Translations under genes and position numbers: made by a program
NCBI GenBank assembly: GCA_001570385.1
Contig: BBYL01000018.1
Coordinates: 62,001-126,000, forward strand
Direction of reading: 5' to 3'
Length of the DNA: 64,000 nucleotides
Origin: Microtetraspora glauca
Lineage (GTDB): Bacteria; Actinomycetota; Actinomycetes; Streptosporangiales; Streptosporangiaceae
In this document: in pieces, positions 8,564 to 16,274 of the stretch
Layout of the letters: each line of letters opens with the position of its first letter
Position numbering within the stretch: the first letter of the stretch is position 1
Notes under the pieces: generated by a model
What the model saw: the letters and a program-made list of their open reading frames with translations, nothing else
Database searches by the model: none
What the model was told of the DNA's origin: nothing

Positions 8564-9145
8564 CTAGCTGAGGTCGAGGTCGATGACCTGGTAGAAGGCG
8601 TTGCCGGTGTCGGCGATCTCCCATACCGCCAGGAGCACGTGGTAGCCCCTGTGCTCCTCGGGCAGGCGGACGCGGTGGACGGTCGGGTTGCTCGGGATGA
8701 GGTCGTCGTGCGCCCAGTACGGCTGAGCCGCGTTCTGGATCGTCGCGATCGGAGTGGGGTCGAACTGCGCCCGCGCCAGGGGCTTCTTCGGATCCCAGCT
8801 GCTGGTCGTGAGGAAGTAGTTCCACCGGCGGGTCTTGTGCGGCGCGTGCATGTGCCAGGTGATCTCGAGTTCCTGGCCGGCGCGCGCCGCGTGCTTGGCC
8901 CAGTCCGTCCGTGGCTCGTCGAGTGAGGAGGCGAAGTCGAGACCGGCGCTCGCGATCCTGCCGTCGACGGGAGGTGTGTTGTTGGCGACGTCGTCGGCGG
9001 CGTAGGGGTCATGCAGGCCGGCCTGCAGAGCCGGGAAGAACTTCCCCGCCTCCAGCGCGGCGGCCTGCCAGGCTGAGAGGTGGATATCGGCCCTGGACCG
9101 CGGGTTGCTCACACTTCCATGTCGCGGTGTCGCTCGTTCGGACAT
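8564..9145 (-). CDS. AA10 lytic polysaccharide monooxygenase-like protein without signal peptide
   Basis: A 193-aa protein closely matching the AA10 (CBP21-type) copper monooxygenase fold: HGSVSNPRSR near the start, DGRIASAG, APHKTRRWNYF, SFDP-like AQFDPTP, and the C-terminal VLLAVWEIADTGNAFYQ. His9, His103 and Phe184 align with the histidine brace and axial Phe. Known AA10 enzymes need that first His as the mature N-terminus after signal cleavage. Here only MSERATPR precedes it, with no hydrophobic segment. GAGGAGGAAGC directly before the ATG argues against an upstream start. The protein has no cysteine, whereas secreted AA10 enzymes normally have disulphides. It may be cytoplasmic, processed after Arg8, or no longer a classical LPMO. 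It is flanked by unrelated catabolic genes. Confidence 0.85.
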   Translation of the reverse strand: MSERATPRHGSVSNPRSRADIHLSAWQAAALEAGKFFPALQAGLHDPYAADDVANNTPPVDGRIASAGLDFASSLDEPRTDWAKHAARAGQELEITWHMHAPHKTRRWNYFLTTSSWDPKKPLARAQFDPTPIATIQNAAQPYWAHDDLIPSNPTVHRVRLPEEHRGYHVLLAVWEIADTGNAFYQVIDLDLS

Positions 9146-9311
9146 GCTTCCTCCTCAATGGTGCCAGAGTCACCTTTCCTCACCTCGACTACCCAGAGTG
9201 TTTTTACGATTACCCCAGGTCGCGGTATGTGGCACACCATGGGAACGAGGCCGCCAGGATGACAGCCGGTGCGGAGCCGTCGACAGCGTTCCCGGAGAGC
9301 GGGTGCCGGTC

Positions 9312-10079
9312 TCAGAGGGACCGGGTCAGTGCCCGTGAGACGCCCAGCGCGGCGGTCTTCACGGCCGGGGCCAGCCTGGCGGGGTGGAAGCGGGCCACCG
9401 GGACCGAGACCGACAACGCGGCCACGACCGCGGCGTCCTTGAAGATCGGCGCCGCGATGCACGCGCTCCCGATCTGCGACTCCTCGCGTTCGTGGGCCAG
9501 CCCCTGGATATGGATCTGCCCGATCTCCTCGTCGAGACGCTCCGGGTCCACGATCGAGCGCGGGGTGAGCCTGCGCAGCGGCCGGGAGAGCACCTCGTCG
9601 AGAAGGTCCTGGCCGGAGTAGGCCAGCAGCGCCTTTCCCACACCGGTGCAGGTGAGCGGCAATCGCCCGCCGACGGCGGAGGGCAGGGAGAGCGACTCGT
9701 GGCCGCGGATCTTCTCGACGTACACCACGTCCAGCCCGTCGCGTACGCCGAGGTGGATCGTCTCCCGGGTGGCCTCGTAGAGGTCGTGCATGAACGGCAG
9801 CGCGGCGTGCCGCAGGTCGCGTTCGAGAGGGACGATGCTGCCCAGCTCGAACAGCCGCCGGCCGAGGTAGTAGCGGTCGTCCCTGCGCGTGACGACCCCG
9901 AGTTCGGTCAGGTCGGCGAGCAGCCGGAAGGCCGTGGACTTGGCCAGATGGCAGCGCTGGGCGACGTCGACCAGGCGGAGCGGGCCTCCCGTGGGGCGGA
10001 ACGCGTCCAGAACCAGCCACGTCTTCTCCAGCATCGAGAGTCGATCCTGGTTCCGTGTCACGGAACCATTGTTGCCCAT
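9312..10079 (-). CDS. IclR-family transcriptional regulator (second copy)
   Basis: A 255-aa IclR-type regulator. The winged helix is LVDVAQRCHLAKSTAFRLLADL with wing RRDDRYYLG, followed by the effector domain. It is divergent from the hydratase/dehydrogenase/aldolase operon and should control it. ATG 10079 (MGNNGSV) is used. ATG 10034 (MLEKTW, with AGGA about 10 bases upstream) is a serious alternative. With that start the 21-bp palindrome at 10048-10068 would lie in the leader rather than in the coding sequence. It shares the family but little obvious sequence with the IclR at 3968. Confidence 0.9.
   Translation of the reverse strand: MGNNGSVTRNQDRLSMLEKTWLVLDAFRPTGGPLRLVDVAQRCHLAKSTAFRLLADLTELGVVTRRDDRYYLGRRLFELGSIVPLERDLRHAALPFMHDLYEATRETIHLGVRDGLDVVYVEKIRGHESLSLPSAVGGRLPLTCTGVGKALLAYSGQDLLDEVLSRPLRRLTPRSIVDPERLDEEIGQIHIQGLAHEREESQIGSACIAAPIFKDAAVVAALSVSVPVARFHPARLAPAVKTAALGVSRALTRSL
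10048..10068. promoter_or_regulatory. 21-bp palindrome, candidate IclR autoregulatory site
   Basis: This is a perfect palindrome: TGGTTCCGTG, one central base, then CACGGAACCA. Read as half-sites it is GGTTCCG-5 bp-CGGAACC, identical in sequence and spacing to the site at 10189-10207. It lies at the 5' end of the divergent IclR gene. Autoregulation by that protein is the simplest reading (inference). Confidence 0.7.
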
Positions 10080-10188
10080 GGTTGTCGTGAACCGGTACCC
10101 ATATGACCAGTGGCAGGAGCATTGAGCTGCGATCCGAGATCCGGCCGGTGAGGCTATCGCCGGAGCGTGACCGCACCCGCTACTCACG

Positions 10189-10207
10189 GGTTCCGGCATA
10201 CGGAACC
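10189..10207. promoter_or_regulatory. Second GGTTCCG-N5-CGGAACC site before the meta-pathway operon
   Basis: GGTTCCG-gcata-CGGAACC lies 45 bp before the ATG of the hydratase gene. Half-sites and spacing match the palindrome at 10048-10068. Two matching sites in one divergent gap support a common regulator, most likely the adjacent IclR protein. Confidence 0.7.
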
Positions 10208-10251
10208 GGGCTCTGTCGAGCCGACATCACACGACCAAGCAGGAGCAACCG

Positions 10252-11049
10252 ATGAACGATGAAAGGTCTGATGCCGTGCCGGTCCACGGCCAGGCGGCCG
10301 ACCGGCTCCTTTCGGCCGCGGCATCGGGCAGGCCGTGCGCTCCCGTCCGGGATCTGATCAGCACGGCCGCCGACGGCTACGCCGTACAGGAGATCAACAC
10401 GCGGCGGGCGCTGGCCGACGGACGCCGTCTGGTCGGCCGGAAGATCGGCATCACGAACCCGGCGGTGCAGCGGCAGTTCGGCATCGACCAGCCCGACTTC
10501 GGCGTGCTGTTCGCCGACATGTGGCACCCCGACGGGCTGCCCATCCCGTACGGCCGTTTCCTCCAGCCCCGCGCGGAGGCGGAGATCGCGCTGGTGATCG
10601 ACGCGGACCTCCGCGGTGGCCCGTTCACGGTGGCCGACGTGATGCGGGCGGTCGAGTTCGTGCTCCCGGCCATCGAGATCGTGGACTCCAGGATCGCGGA
10701 CTGGGACATCACCCTGGCCGACACGATCGCGGACAACGCCTCCAGCGGAGGCTTCGTCCTCGGGAACACCCCCGTGGCTCTCACGGGACTGGACCTGAAG
10801 ACGGCGGCGATGAGCATGACCAGGAACGGCCAGGAGGTCTCCACCGGCTCGGGAGCCGCCTGCCTGGGCCACCCTCTCAACGCGGCGGTCTGGCTCGCCG
10901 ACACCCTCGGCCGTACGGACTTCCCGCTGCGGGCCGGTGACATCGTGCTGACCGGCGCGCTCGGGCCGGTGGTGCCCGTCGAGCGAGCGGACGTGTTCGA
11001 GGCGCGCATCGAGGGCGTCGGCTCCGTGACCGCGGTCTTCGGATCATGA
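10252..11049 (+). CDS. mhpD: 2-keto-4-pentenoate hydratase
   Basis: A 265-aa hydratase of the MhpD/DmpE group (fumarylacetoacetase fold). It adds water to 2-hydroxypenta-2,4-dienoate to give 4-hydroxy-2-oxovalerate. The family core is visible: RLVGRKIGITNPAVQRQFGI, then QPRAEAEIAL and LPAIEIVDSRI (metal-binding acidic residues), then SSGGFVLG. It is the first gene of an operon with the dehydrogenase and aldolase, in pathway order. The gap to the next gene is 21 bp with a GAGAGGAAAG ribosome site. The GGTTCCG palindrome lies just upstream. Confidence 0.93.
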   Translation: MNDERSDAVPVHGQAADRLLSAAASGRPCAPVRDLISTAADGYAVQEINTRRALADGRRLVGRKIGITNPAVQRQFGIDQPDFGVLFADMWHPDGLPIPYGRFLQPRAEAEIALVIDADLRGGPFTVADVMRAVEFVLPAIEIVDSRIADWDITLADTIADNASSGGFVLGNTPVALTGLDLKTAAMSMTRNGQEVSTGSGAACLGHPLNAAVWLADTLGRTDFPLRAGDIVLTGALGPVVPVERADVFEARIEGVGSVTAVFGS

Positions 11050-11070
11050 AGCAGGAATGAGAGGAAAGCA

Positions 11071-11994
11071 GTGAAGATCGCGATCATCGGGTCGGGCAAC
11101 ATCGGGACCGACCTCATGTTCAAGGCGTTGTTGTCGAAGAAGATCGAGGTCGTGGCCATGGCCGGCATCGACCCCGCGTCCGACGGCCTGGCCAGGGCGC
11201 GCAGGCGCGGGCTCGCCGTCACCGCCGAGGGTGTCGCCGGGCTGGTGCGGCTGCCGGAGTTCGACGACGTGGACATCGTCCTCGACGCCACCTCGGCCGG
11301 GGCGCACCGGCACAACGCCGCCGTCGTCCAGGGGCACGGCAAGCGGGTCATCGACCTGACCCCCGCGGCCATCGGCCCCTACGTGGTGCCGTCGGTCAAC
11401 CTCGACCAGCACCTGGCGGCGCCCAACCTGAACATGGTGACCTGCGGCGGGCAGGCCACGATCCCCATCGTGGCGGCGGTGTCCTCGCGGACGCCGGTCC
11501 GCTATGCCGAGATCGTCGCCTCCATCGCCTCGAAGTCGGCGGGGCCGGGGACCAGGGCGAACATCGACGAGTTCACCGAGACCACCGCGGCCGCCATCGA
11601 GCAGGTCGGCGGCGCGGAGCGCGGCAAGGCGGTCATCGTCCTCAATCCCGCCGAGCCGCCCCTGATCATGCGGGACACCGTCTACTGCCTGGTCGACGAC
11701 TGCGACGAGGCGGCGGTGGCGGGAGCCGTGGAGGACATGGTCGCGCGCGTGCGCGAGTACGTCCCCGGATACCGGCTCAAGCAGAAGGTCCAGTTCAGCT
11801 CGATCGGCCGGGACGAGCCGGTGTGGACGCTGGCGCCGGGAAGCAGGGGCGGTACGAAGGTGACCGTGTTCCTCGAGGTGGAGGGCGCCGCCCACTATCT
11901 CCCCGCGTACGCGGGAAACCTCGACATCATGACCTCGGCCGCCCTGCGTACGGCGGAGCGGCTCGCCGAACTGGGGACGGGAGTGGCCGCATGA
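11071..11994 (+). CDS. mhpF: Acetaldehyde dehydrogenase (acetylating)
   Basis: A 307-aa acylating acetaldehyde dehydrogenase (MhpF/DmpF). It oxidises acetaldehyde to acetyl-CoA with NAD and channels it from the partner aldolase. The Rossmann motif GSGNIGTDLM is at residues 8-17. The catalytic Cys lies in NMVTCGGQATIPIV near residue 127. The length is the family norm. Its stop overlaps the aldolase start (ATGA), as in most mhpF-mhpE pairs, fitting the known two-protein complex. Confidence 0.95.
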   Translation: MKIAIIGSGNIGTDLMFKALLSKKIEVVAMAGIDPASDGLARARRRGLAVTAEGVAGLVRLPEFDDVDIVLDATSAGAHRHNAAVVQGHGKRVIDLTPAAIGPYVVPSVNLDQHLAAPNLNMVTCGGQATIPIVAAVSSRTPVRYAEIVASIASKSAGPGTRANIDEFTETTAAAIEQVGGAERGKAVIVLNPAEPPLIMRDTVYCLVDDCDEAAVAGAVEDMVARVREYVPGYRLKQKVQFSSIGRDEPVWTLAPGSRGGTKVTVFLEVEGAAHYLPAYAGNLDIMTSAALRTAERLAELGTGVAA

Positions 11995-13004
11995 CCAGGA
12001 TCTACGTGCAGGACGTGACGTTGCGGGACGGCATGCACGCCATCCGGCACCGCTACACCCTCGACCAGGCCGTGGAGATCGCCAGGGCGCTCGACGCCGC
12101 CGGAGTGGCCGCCATCGAGGTGTCGCACGGCGACGGCCTCGCCGGAGGCAGCTTCAACTACGGCCCGGGCGCGCACACGGACGAGGAGTGGATCGAGGCC
12201 GTGGCGGGAGCCGTACGGCACGCGAAGCTGACCACGCTGCTGCTGCCCGGCATCGGGACGGTCAAGGACCTCCGCCGGGCGCACGCCCTCGGCGTCACCT
12301 CCGTGCGGATCGCGACGCACTGCACCGAGGCCGACATCGCGGCCCAGCACATCGCCACCGCCCGCGAGCTGGGGATGGACGTGGCGGGCTTCCTGATGAT
12401 GTCCCACATGGCCGATCCCGATGTGCTGGCCGGGCAGGCCAGGCTGATGGAGTCATATGGCGCGAACTGCGTCTATGTCACCGACTCGGGCGGCGGCTTG
12501 ACCATGGACGGCATGCGCGACCGTATCCGGGCCTACCGTGACGCGCTGCGACCGGAAACCGAGATCGGTGTCCACGCCCACCACAACCTGAGCCTGGGTG
12601 TGGCCAACTCGGTCGTCGCGGTGGAGAACGGCTGCCACCGTGTCGACGCCTCGCTGGCGGGGATGGGGGCGGGCGCGGGCAACGCGCCGCTGGAGGTGTT
12701 CGTGGCCGTCGCCGACCTGATGGGCTGGGAGCACGGCTGTGACCTGTACGCGCTGATGGACGCCGCCGACGATCTCGTCAGGCCGCTTCAGGACCGTCCG
12801 GTACGGGTGGACAGGGAGACGCTGACGCTCGGGTACGCCGGGGTGTACTCCAGCTTCCTGCGGCACGCCGAGGCGGCCTCGGCCCGCTACGGCGTGGACA
12901 CCCGCGCGATCCTCACCGAGGTGGGCCGCCGCCGGATGGTCGGCGGCCAGGAGGACATGATCGTGGACATCGCGCTCGACCTGGCGAACCGGGCCACACC
13001 CTGA
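11991..13004 (+). CDS. mhpE: 4-hydroxy-2-oxovalerate aldolase
   Basis: A 337-aa DmpG/MhpE aldolase of the HMGL-like TIM-barrel family. It splits 4-hydroxy-2-oxovalerate into pyruvate and acetaldehyde, which passes to the preceding dehydrogenase. The signature VTLRDGMHA is at residues 8-16, metal-binding GVHAHHNLSLG is near 200, and the C-terminal communication domain is present. ATG 11991 overlaps the dehydrogenase stop. It closes the meta-cleavage lower pathway in this window. No semialdehyde dehydrogenase, tautomerase or decarboxylase lies beside it. Confidence 0.95.
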   Translation: MTRIYVQDVTLRDGMHAIRHRYTLDQAVEIARALDAAGVAAIEVSHGDGLAGGSFNYGPGAHTDEEWIEAVAGAVRHAKLTTLLLPGIGTVKDLRRAHALGVTSVRIATHCTEADIAAQHIATARELGMDVAGFLMMSHMADPDVLAGQARLMESYGANCVYVTDSGGGLTMDGMRDRIRAYRDALRPETEIGVHAHHNLSLGVANSVVAVENGCHRVDASLAGMGAGAGNAPLEVFVAVADLMGWEHGCDLYALMDAADDLVRPLQDRPVRVDRETLTLGYAGVYSSFLRHAEAASARYGVDTRAILTEVGRRRMVGGQEDMIVDIALDLANRATP

Positions 13005-13034
13005 CCGCCTGAGCAGGGGTGCCCGCGTGGCGGC

Positions 13035-13211
13035 CTATTCCTCGGAGGGCTCCTCCACGTCGTCGGACGAGTCGGCGCCCGGCACGTACCAGCCCTTCCA
13101 GGGGCCGTCCTCGGGATCGCCCTCGGCGTCCGGGGACTGGGCCAGTGGGGGCAGCCAGTCCAGATCGCCACCGCGCGGGTACCGGCTTCCCGGTGTCCAG
13201 ATGTTCGTCAT
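13035..13211 (-). CDS. Small acidic hypothetical protein
   Basis: A 58-aa ORF (MTNIWTPGSRYPRG at the start, DSSDDVEEPSEE at the end). I do not recognise the family. The evidence for a real gene is the strong AGGAGGAAG ribosome site 3 bases before the ATG, and an acidic, Trp/Tyr/Pro-containing composition unlike random GC-rich shadow frames. It is divergent from the PP2C phosphatase gene. A longer in-frame start at 13346 lacks support and would run into that gene. Confidence 0.6.
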   Translation of the reverse strand: MTNIWTPGSRYPRGGDLDWLPPLAQSPDAEGDPEDGPWKGWYVPGADSSDDVEEPSEE

Positions 13212-13335
13212 CGCCTTCCTCCTGTCCGGCCCGCTCTCCGTCATGCCGCCGCTGCCCTCGTTTCCCCAGGTCAAACTAGGAACCAGCACCACGGGGTAGG
13301 GGGAGGGGGACGATGGACACCCAGGGAGCGTGCGC

Positions 13336-14583
13336 GTGCTGACCAAGGATGAGGAGATGCTGGGCGGGCTGGTCCACGCCGCCCATCTGACCTCGATAGA
13401 GGACCTGTCGGCGCTGGTCGCCGTGCACGCGGCCGTCTGGGACCTCTCCCAGACGATGATCTACGTGGTCGATCTGCAGCAGCAGTTCCTCGTGCCGCTC
13501 CCCGGCCAGCGCGATGAGGCCGGCGACCCGCTCGAACGCATCCGCATCGACGCCACCATGGCCGGTCGGGCCTTCCGCAACGTGGAGGTCGTCAGGGTCA
13601 GACCGGCCACGCACCCGTCCGCCGCCGAACCCGTGGAGCCTTCGGCGGAGGACCGTCCGCAGCGGTTGTGGCTGCCGTTGCTCGACGGCACGGAGCGGCT
13701 CGGCGTGATGGCGGTCACCGTGCCCGAGCTCACCGTGACGACCAGCTGGCGGGCCCGTTACCTGGCGTCGCTGGTCGCCTTCCTGGTGGAGGGAAAGAAG
13801 GGCGCCAGCGACTCGTACGCGATCCTGGCCCGGACCAGGCCGATGAACCTCTCCGCCGAAGTGCTCTGGAACCTGATGCCGGCCAGGACCTTCGCGAACG
13901 AGAGGGTGGTGGTCAGCGCGGTGCTGGAACCGGCGTACGAGATGGGCGGGGACGCCTTCGACTACGCGCTTAACGGCGACACCATGCACGTGTCGATCTT
14001 CGACGCCATGGGCCATGACACCGCCGCCGGGCTGACCGCCACCATCGCCATCGGCTGCTACCGCAACCGCCGCCGCGAGGGCGCGGACCTGCTCGGGGTG
14101 AGCGAGGCGATCGACCAGGCGATCGACGAGCAGTTCGCCCGGTCCCGCTTCGCCACGGGCGTCCTGGCCGCACTGGACACGACCACCGGCCGGCTCACCT
14201 GGATCAACCGGGGCCACCACCCGCCGCTGGTCATCCGTGACAACCGCACGACCATCAGCCTCGACACCCCGCCGTCGCCGCCGATGGGCCTCGGGCTGGG
14301 CCAGGCCGCGAATGTCGCCACCTACCACCTCGAACCCGGTGACCGGCTGCTGCTCTACACCGACGGCATCATCGAGGCCCAGAGCCCCGAGGGGGAGCTG
14401 TTCGGCCTGCGGCGCTTCACCGACTTCGTCATCCGCCATGAGTCGAGCGGGCTGACGCCCCCGGAGACCCTGCGCCGGTTGATCCAGTCGATCCTGAGCC
14501 ACCAGGACGGGCAGCTCCAGGACGACGCCACCGTGGTGCTGCTCGAGTGGCGTACCCAGGCGCAGCGGCAGCTGACGCTGTGA
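13336..14583 (+). CDS. PP2C-family (SpoIIE/RsbU-type) serine phosphatase with GAF-like N-terminus
   Basis: About 415 aa. Residues 5-160 form a GAF-like sensor region. Residues 185-410 form a PPM/SpoIIE phosphatase domain with the metal-binding patterns EMGGDAFDY, FDAMGHD, LLYTDGIIEA and LQDDATVVLLEW. Such proteins dephosphorylate anti-anti-sigma factors in partner-switching stress or development pathways. No anti-sigma partner is adjacent; the nearest RsbW-like ATPase is at 59104-59886. GTG 13336 is preferred because AGGGAG sits 5-6 bases upstream. GTG 13330 is too close to it. Confidence 0.88.
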   Translation: MLTKDEEMLGGLVHAAHLTSIEDLSALVAVHAAVWDLSQTMIYVVDLQQQFLVPLPGQRDEAGDPLERIRIDATMAGRAFRNVEVVRVRPATHPSAAEPVEPSAEDRPQRLWLPLLDGTERLGVMAVTVPELTVTTSWRARYLASLVAFLVEGKKGASDSYAILARTRPMNLSAEVLWNLMPARTFANERVVVSAVLEPAYEMGGDAFDYALNGDTMHVSIFDAMGHDTAAGLTATIAIGCYRNRRREGADLLGVSEAIDQAIDEQFARSRFATGVLAALDTTTGRLTWINRGHHPPLVIRDNRTTISLDTPPSPPMGLGLGQAANVATYHLEPGDRLLLYTDGIIEAQSPEGELFGLRRFTDFVIRHESSGLTPPETLRRLIQSILSHQDGQLQDDATVVLLEWRTQAQRQLTL

Positions 14584-14604
14584 GGGCGCCGCTCGCCCGT
14601 GTCC

Positions 14605-15783
14605 TCACTGTCGGCGGTCCACGGGGAGACGTCGCGCCGCCACTCCGGCCCAGCCGAGGCTGAGCGCGGTGATCCACAGCACCCCGCCCGCGCCGAGCCC
14701 GGCCGCCACCAGCCCGGCCGCGCTGGGGATCAGCACCTGGCCGGTACGGTTGCCGACCAGGCGCAGGGACATCGCCCGCCCTCTCAGCCCCGGGGGAGCG
14801 GACTCGGCCAGCCAGGACATGGTCAGCGGTTGCCCGACGCCCAGCCCGAAACCGGCGGCGACGAGGAGCCCGGCGAGCGCCCAGACCGGCACGGGCAGCG
14901 GGGTGGCGACCAGCGCCAGCGCCGCCGCGATGGTGCTGGTGACCAGGAGCCTGCGGCGCCCGAACGCCTGGGACAGGCGGCCGAGGAACAGGCGGGAGCC
15001 CATCGACGCCACGCCGCGTACGGTCAGCAGCAGGCCGACCGTGCTCGACGCGAGACCCCGCTCCGCGCCCAGCGCGGGCAGGTAGACGAGGGTGATGTCG
15101 ACGGCGGCCAGGACGACGCAGCTGGTCGCGAGCGCGTTGACGAGGCCGGGCAGGCGGATCAGCGAGCGGATCCCGGCCTCCCCGGCGTCCTCGCGGGCCG
15201 CGGCTCGGGGGCTGCCGGTCAGGAACGCCGACAACCCCGCGAGGCCGGCGGTGAGGAACAGGACCACCAGGAAGATGGCCCCGGTGTCGGGGATCGCCCG
15301 GGAGCCGCCGAAGGCCGTGATCAGGACCGGCCCGGCCGCCTGCCCCAGCGACGCCGCGAACGTGTAGTGCCCGAAGGCGGTGTCGAAACGGCCGCTCTCC
15401 GTGGTGTTGGCCACCAAGGCCTGCTGCCCGACGACGCAGCCGAGGTGGCCGGTCCCGAGCAGCACGCCCCCGAAGACCAGGCCCGCGACGTTGTGGCCGA
15501 GCAGCAGGAACACCAGGCTTGAGCACACGAGCAGGACGGCGCCCGCCAGGGCCACCCGGCGTTCACCGACCCGGTCGGCCGCGTGCCCCGCCGGGATGGC
15601 CAGCACCAGCGGGGCGATGGCGAAACTCGCGCTCAGGACGCCGAGCCAGACCGCCGGGACGTCGAGTTCGATCGCGCGATAGGACATGGTCGGGCGCAGC
15701 ACGAAGGTGACGATCTGCGTGCCCAGGGCGTGGGCCAGCAGAACGGCCGTACGGTGCCGCCGTCGTCGGGATTCATGTTCCAT
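14605..15783 (-). CDS. MFS transporter, 12-helix type
   Basis: A 392-aa major facilitator protein with about twelve hydrophobic segments. The motif A-like loop GHAADRVGERRV follows helix 2, and a related GRLSQAFGRRRL follows helix 8. The N-terminus is basic (MEHESRRRRHRT). The substrate is unknown; drug or metabolite efflux is typical. It ends 21 bp from the convergent phosphatase gene, with no obvious hairpin between them. Confidence 0.85.
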   Translation of the reverse strand: MEHESRRRRHRTAVLLAHALGTQIVTFVLRPTMSYRAIELDVPAVWLGVLSASFAIAPLVLAIPAGHAADRVGERRVALAGAVLLVCSSLVFLLLGHNVAGLVFGGVLLGTGHLGCVVGQQALVANTTESGRFDTAFGHYTFAASLGQAAGPVLITAFGGSRAIPDTGAIFLVVLFLTAGLAGLSAFLTGSPRAAAREDAGEAGIRSLIRLPGLVNALATSCVVLAAVDITLVYLPALGAERGLASSTVGLLLTVRGVASMGSRLFLGRLSQAFGRRRLLVTSTIAAALALVATPLPVPVWALAGLLVAAGFGLGVGQPLTMSWLAESAPPGLRGRAMSLRLVGNRTGQVLIPSAAGLVAAGLGAGGVLWITALSLGWAGVAARRLPVDRRQ

Positions 15784-15881
15784 CTGATCGCGTGGGTGCT
15801 CGCCGTTCCGTGTGCGTCATGAGCGTCCTGCCGGTGTCCGGGCCGGACCATCCGATGATGGCGTACCGGGATTCCAGGGAT

Positions 15882-16274
15882 TCAGGCGGCCTTCACCGCC
15901 AGTATCGGGCAGGCCGCTTCCAGGAGGATCCGCTGCGCCGCCGAGCCCATGATCAGTTTCCCCAGGGGGTTGCGATGCCGGAGCCCGATCACGAGCAGGG
16001 ACACCCCCTCCGACGCGGCCAGATCGATGATCTCCTCGGTGGCGTCGCGCTCGCCGACCACCTGGTGCACGCCGAAGATGACCCCCGCCTCGGTCAGGTC
16101 GCGGCGAACCCGGTCCAGGTCGTCCAGCTGCGCGAACCTCGGGTCGACGTAGGCGTCGCCCCGTGACGCGTTCACGACCAGCAGCGGCTCCCCGCGCCTG
16201 CGGGCCTCGTCGGTCGCCGCGTGCAGTGCGGCCTCGCCCTCGGGCGAAGGGATGTATCCGACCAGAACGGTCAC
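15882..16274 (-). CDS. Universal stress protein (UspA family)
   Basis: A 130-aa single-domain Usp. The ATP-binding signature is visible as GLRHRNPLGKLIMGSAAQRIL (Gly-2X-Gly-9X-Gly-Ser), so nucleotide binding is likely. GTG 16274 overlaps the stop of tctA (GTGA), making it the last gene of the tctCBA operon. Single Usp genes are often appended to transporter operons in actinobacteria. It may tune transport to energy status (inference). Confidence 0.9.
   Translation of the reverse strand: MTVLVGYIPSPEGEAALHAATDEARRRGEPLLVVNASRGDAYVDPRFAQLDDLDRVRRDLTEAGVIFGVHQVVGERDATEEIIDLAASEGVSLLVIGLRHRNPLGKLIMGSAAQRILLEAACPILAVKAA

Noticed and set aside
13027..13299. 90-aa plus-strand ORF opposite the small acidic protein
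   Set aside because: It has no ribosome site and is Ser-rich low complexity. The minus-strand frame has a strong AGGAGG site.
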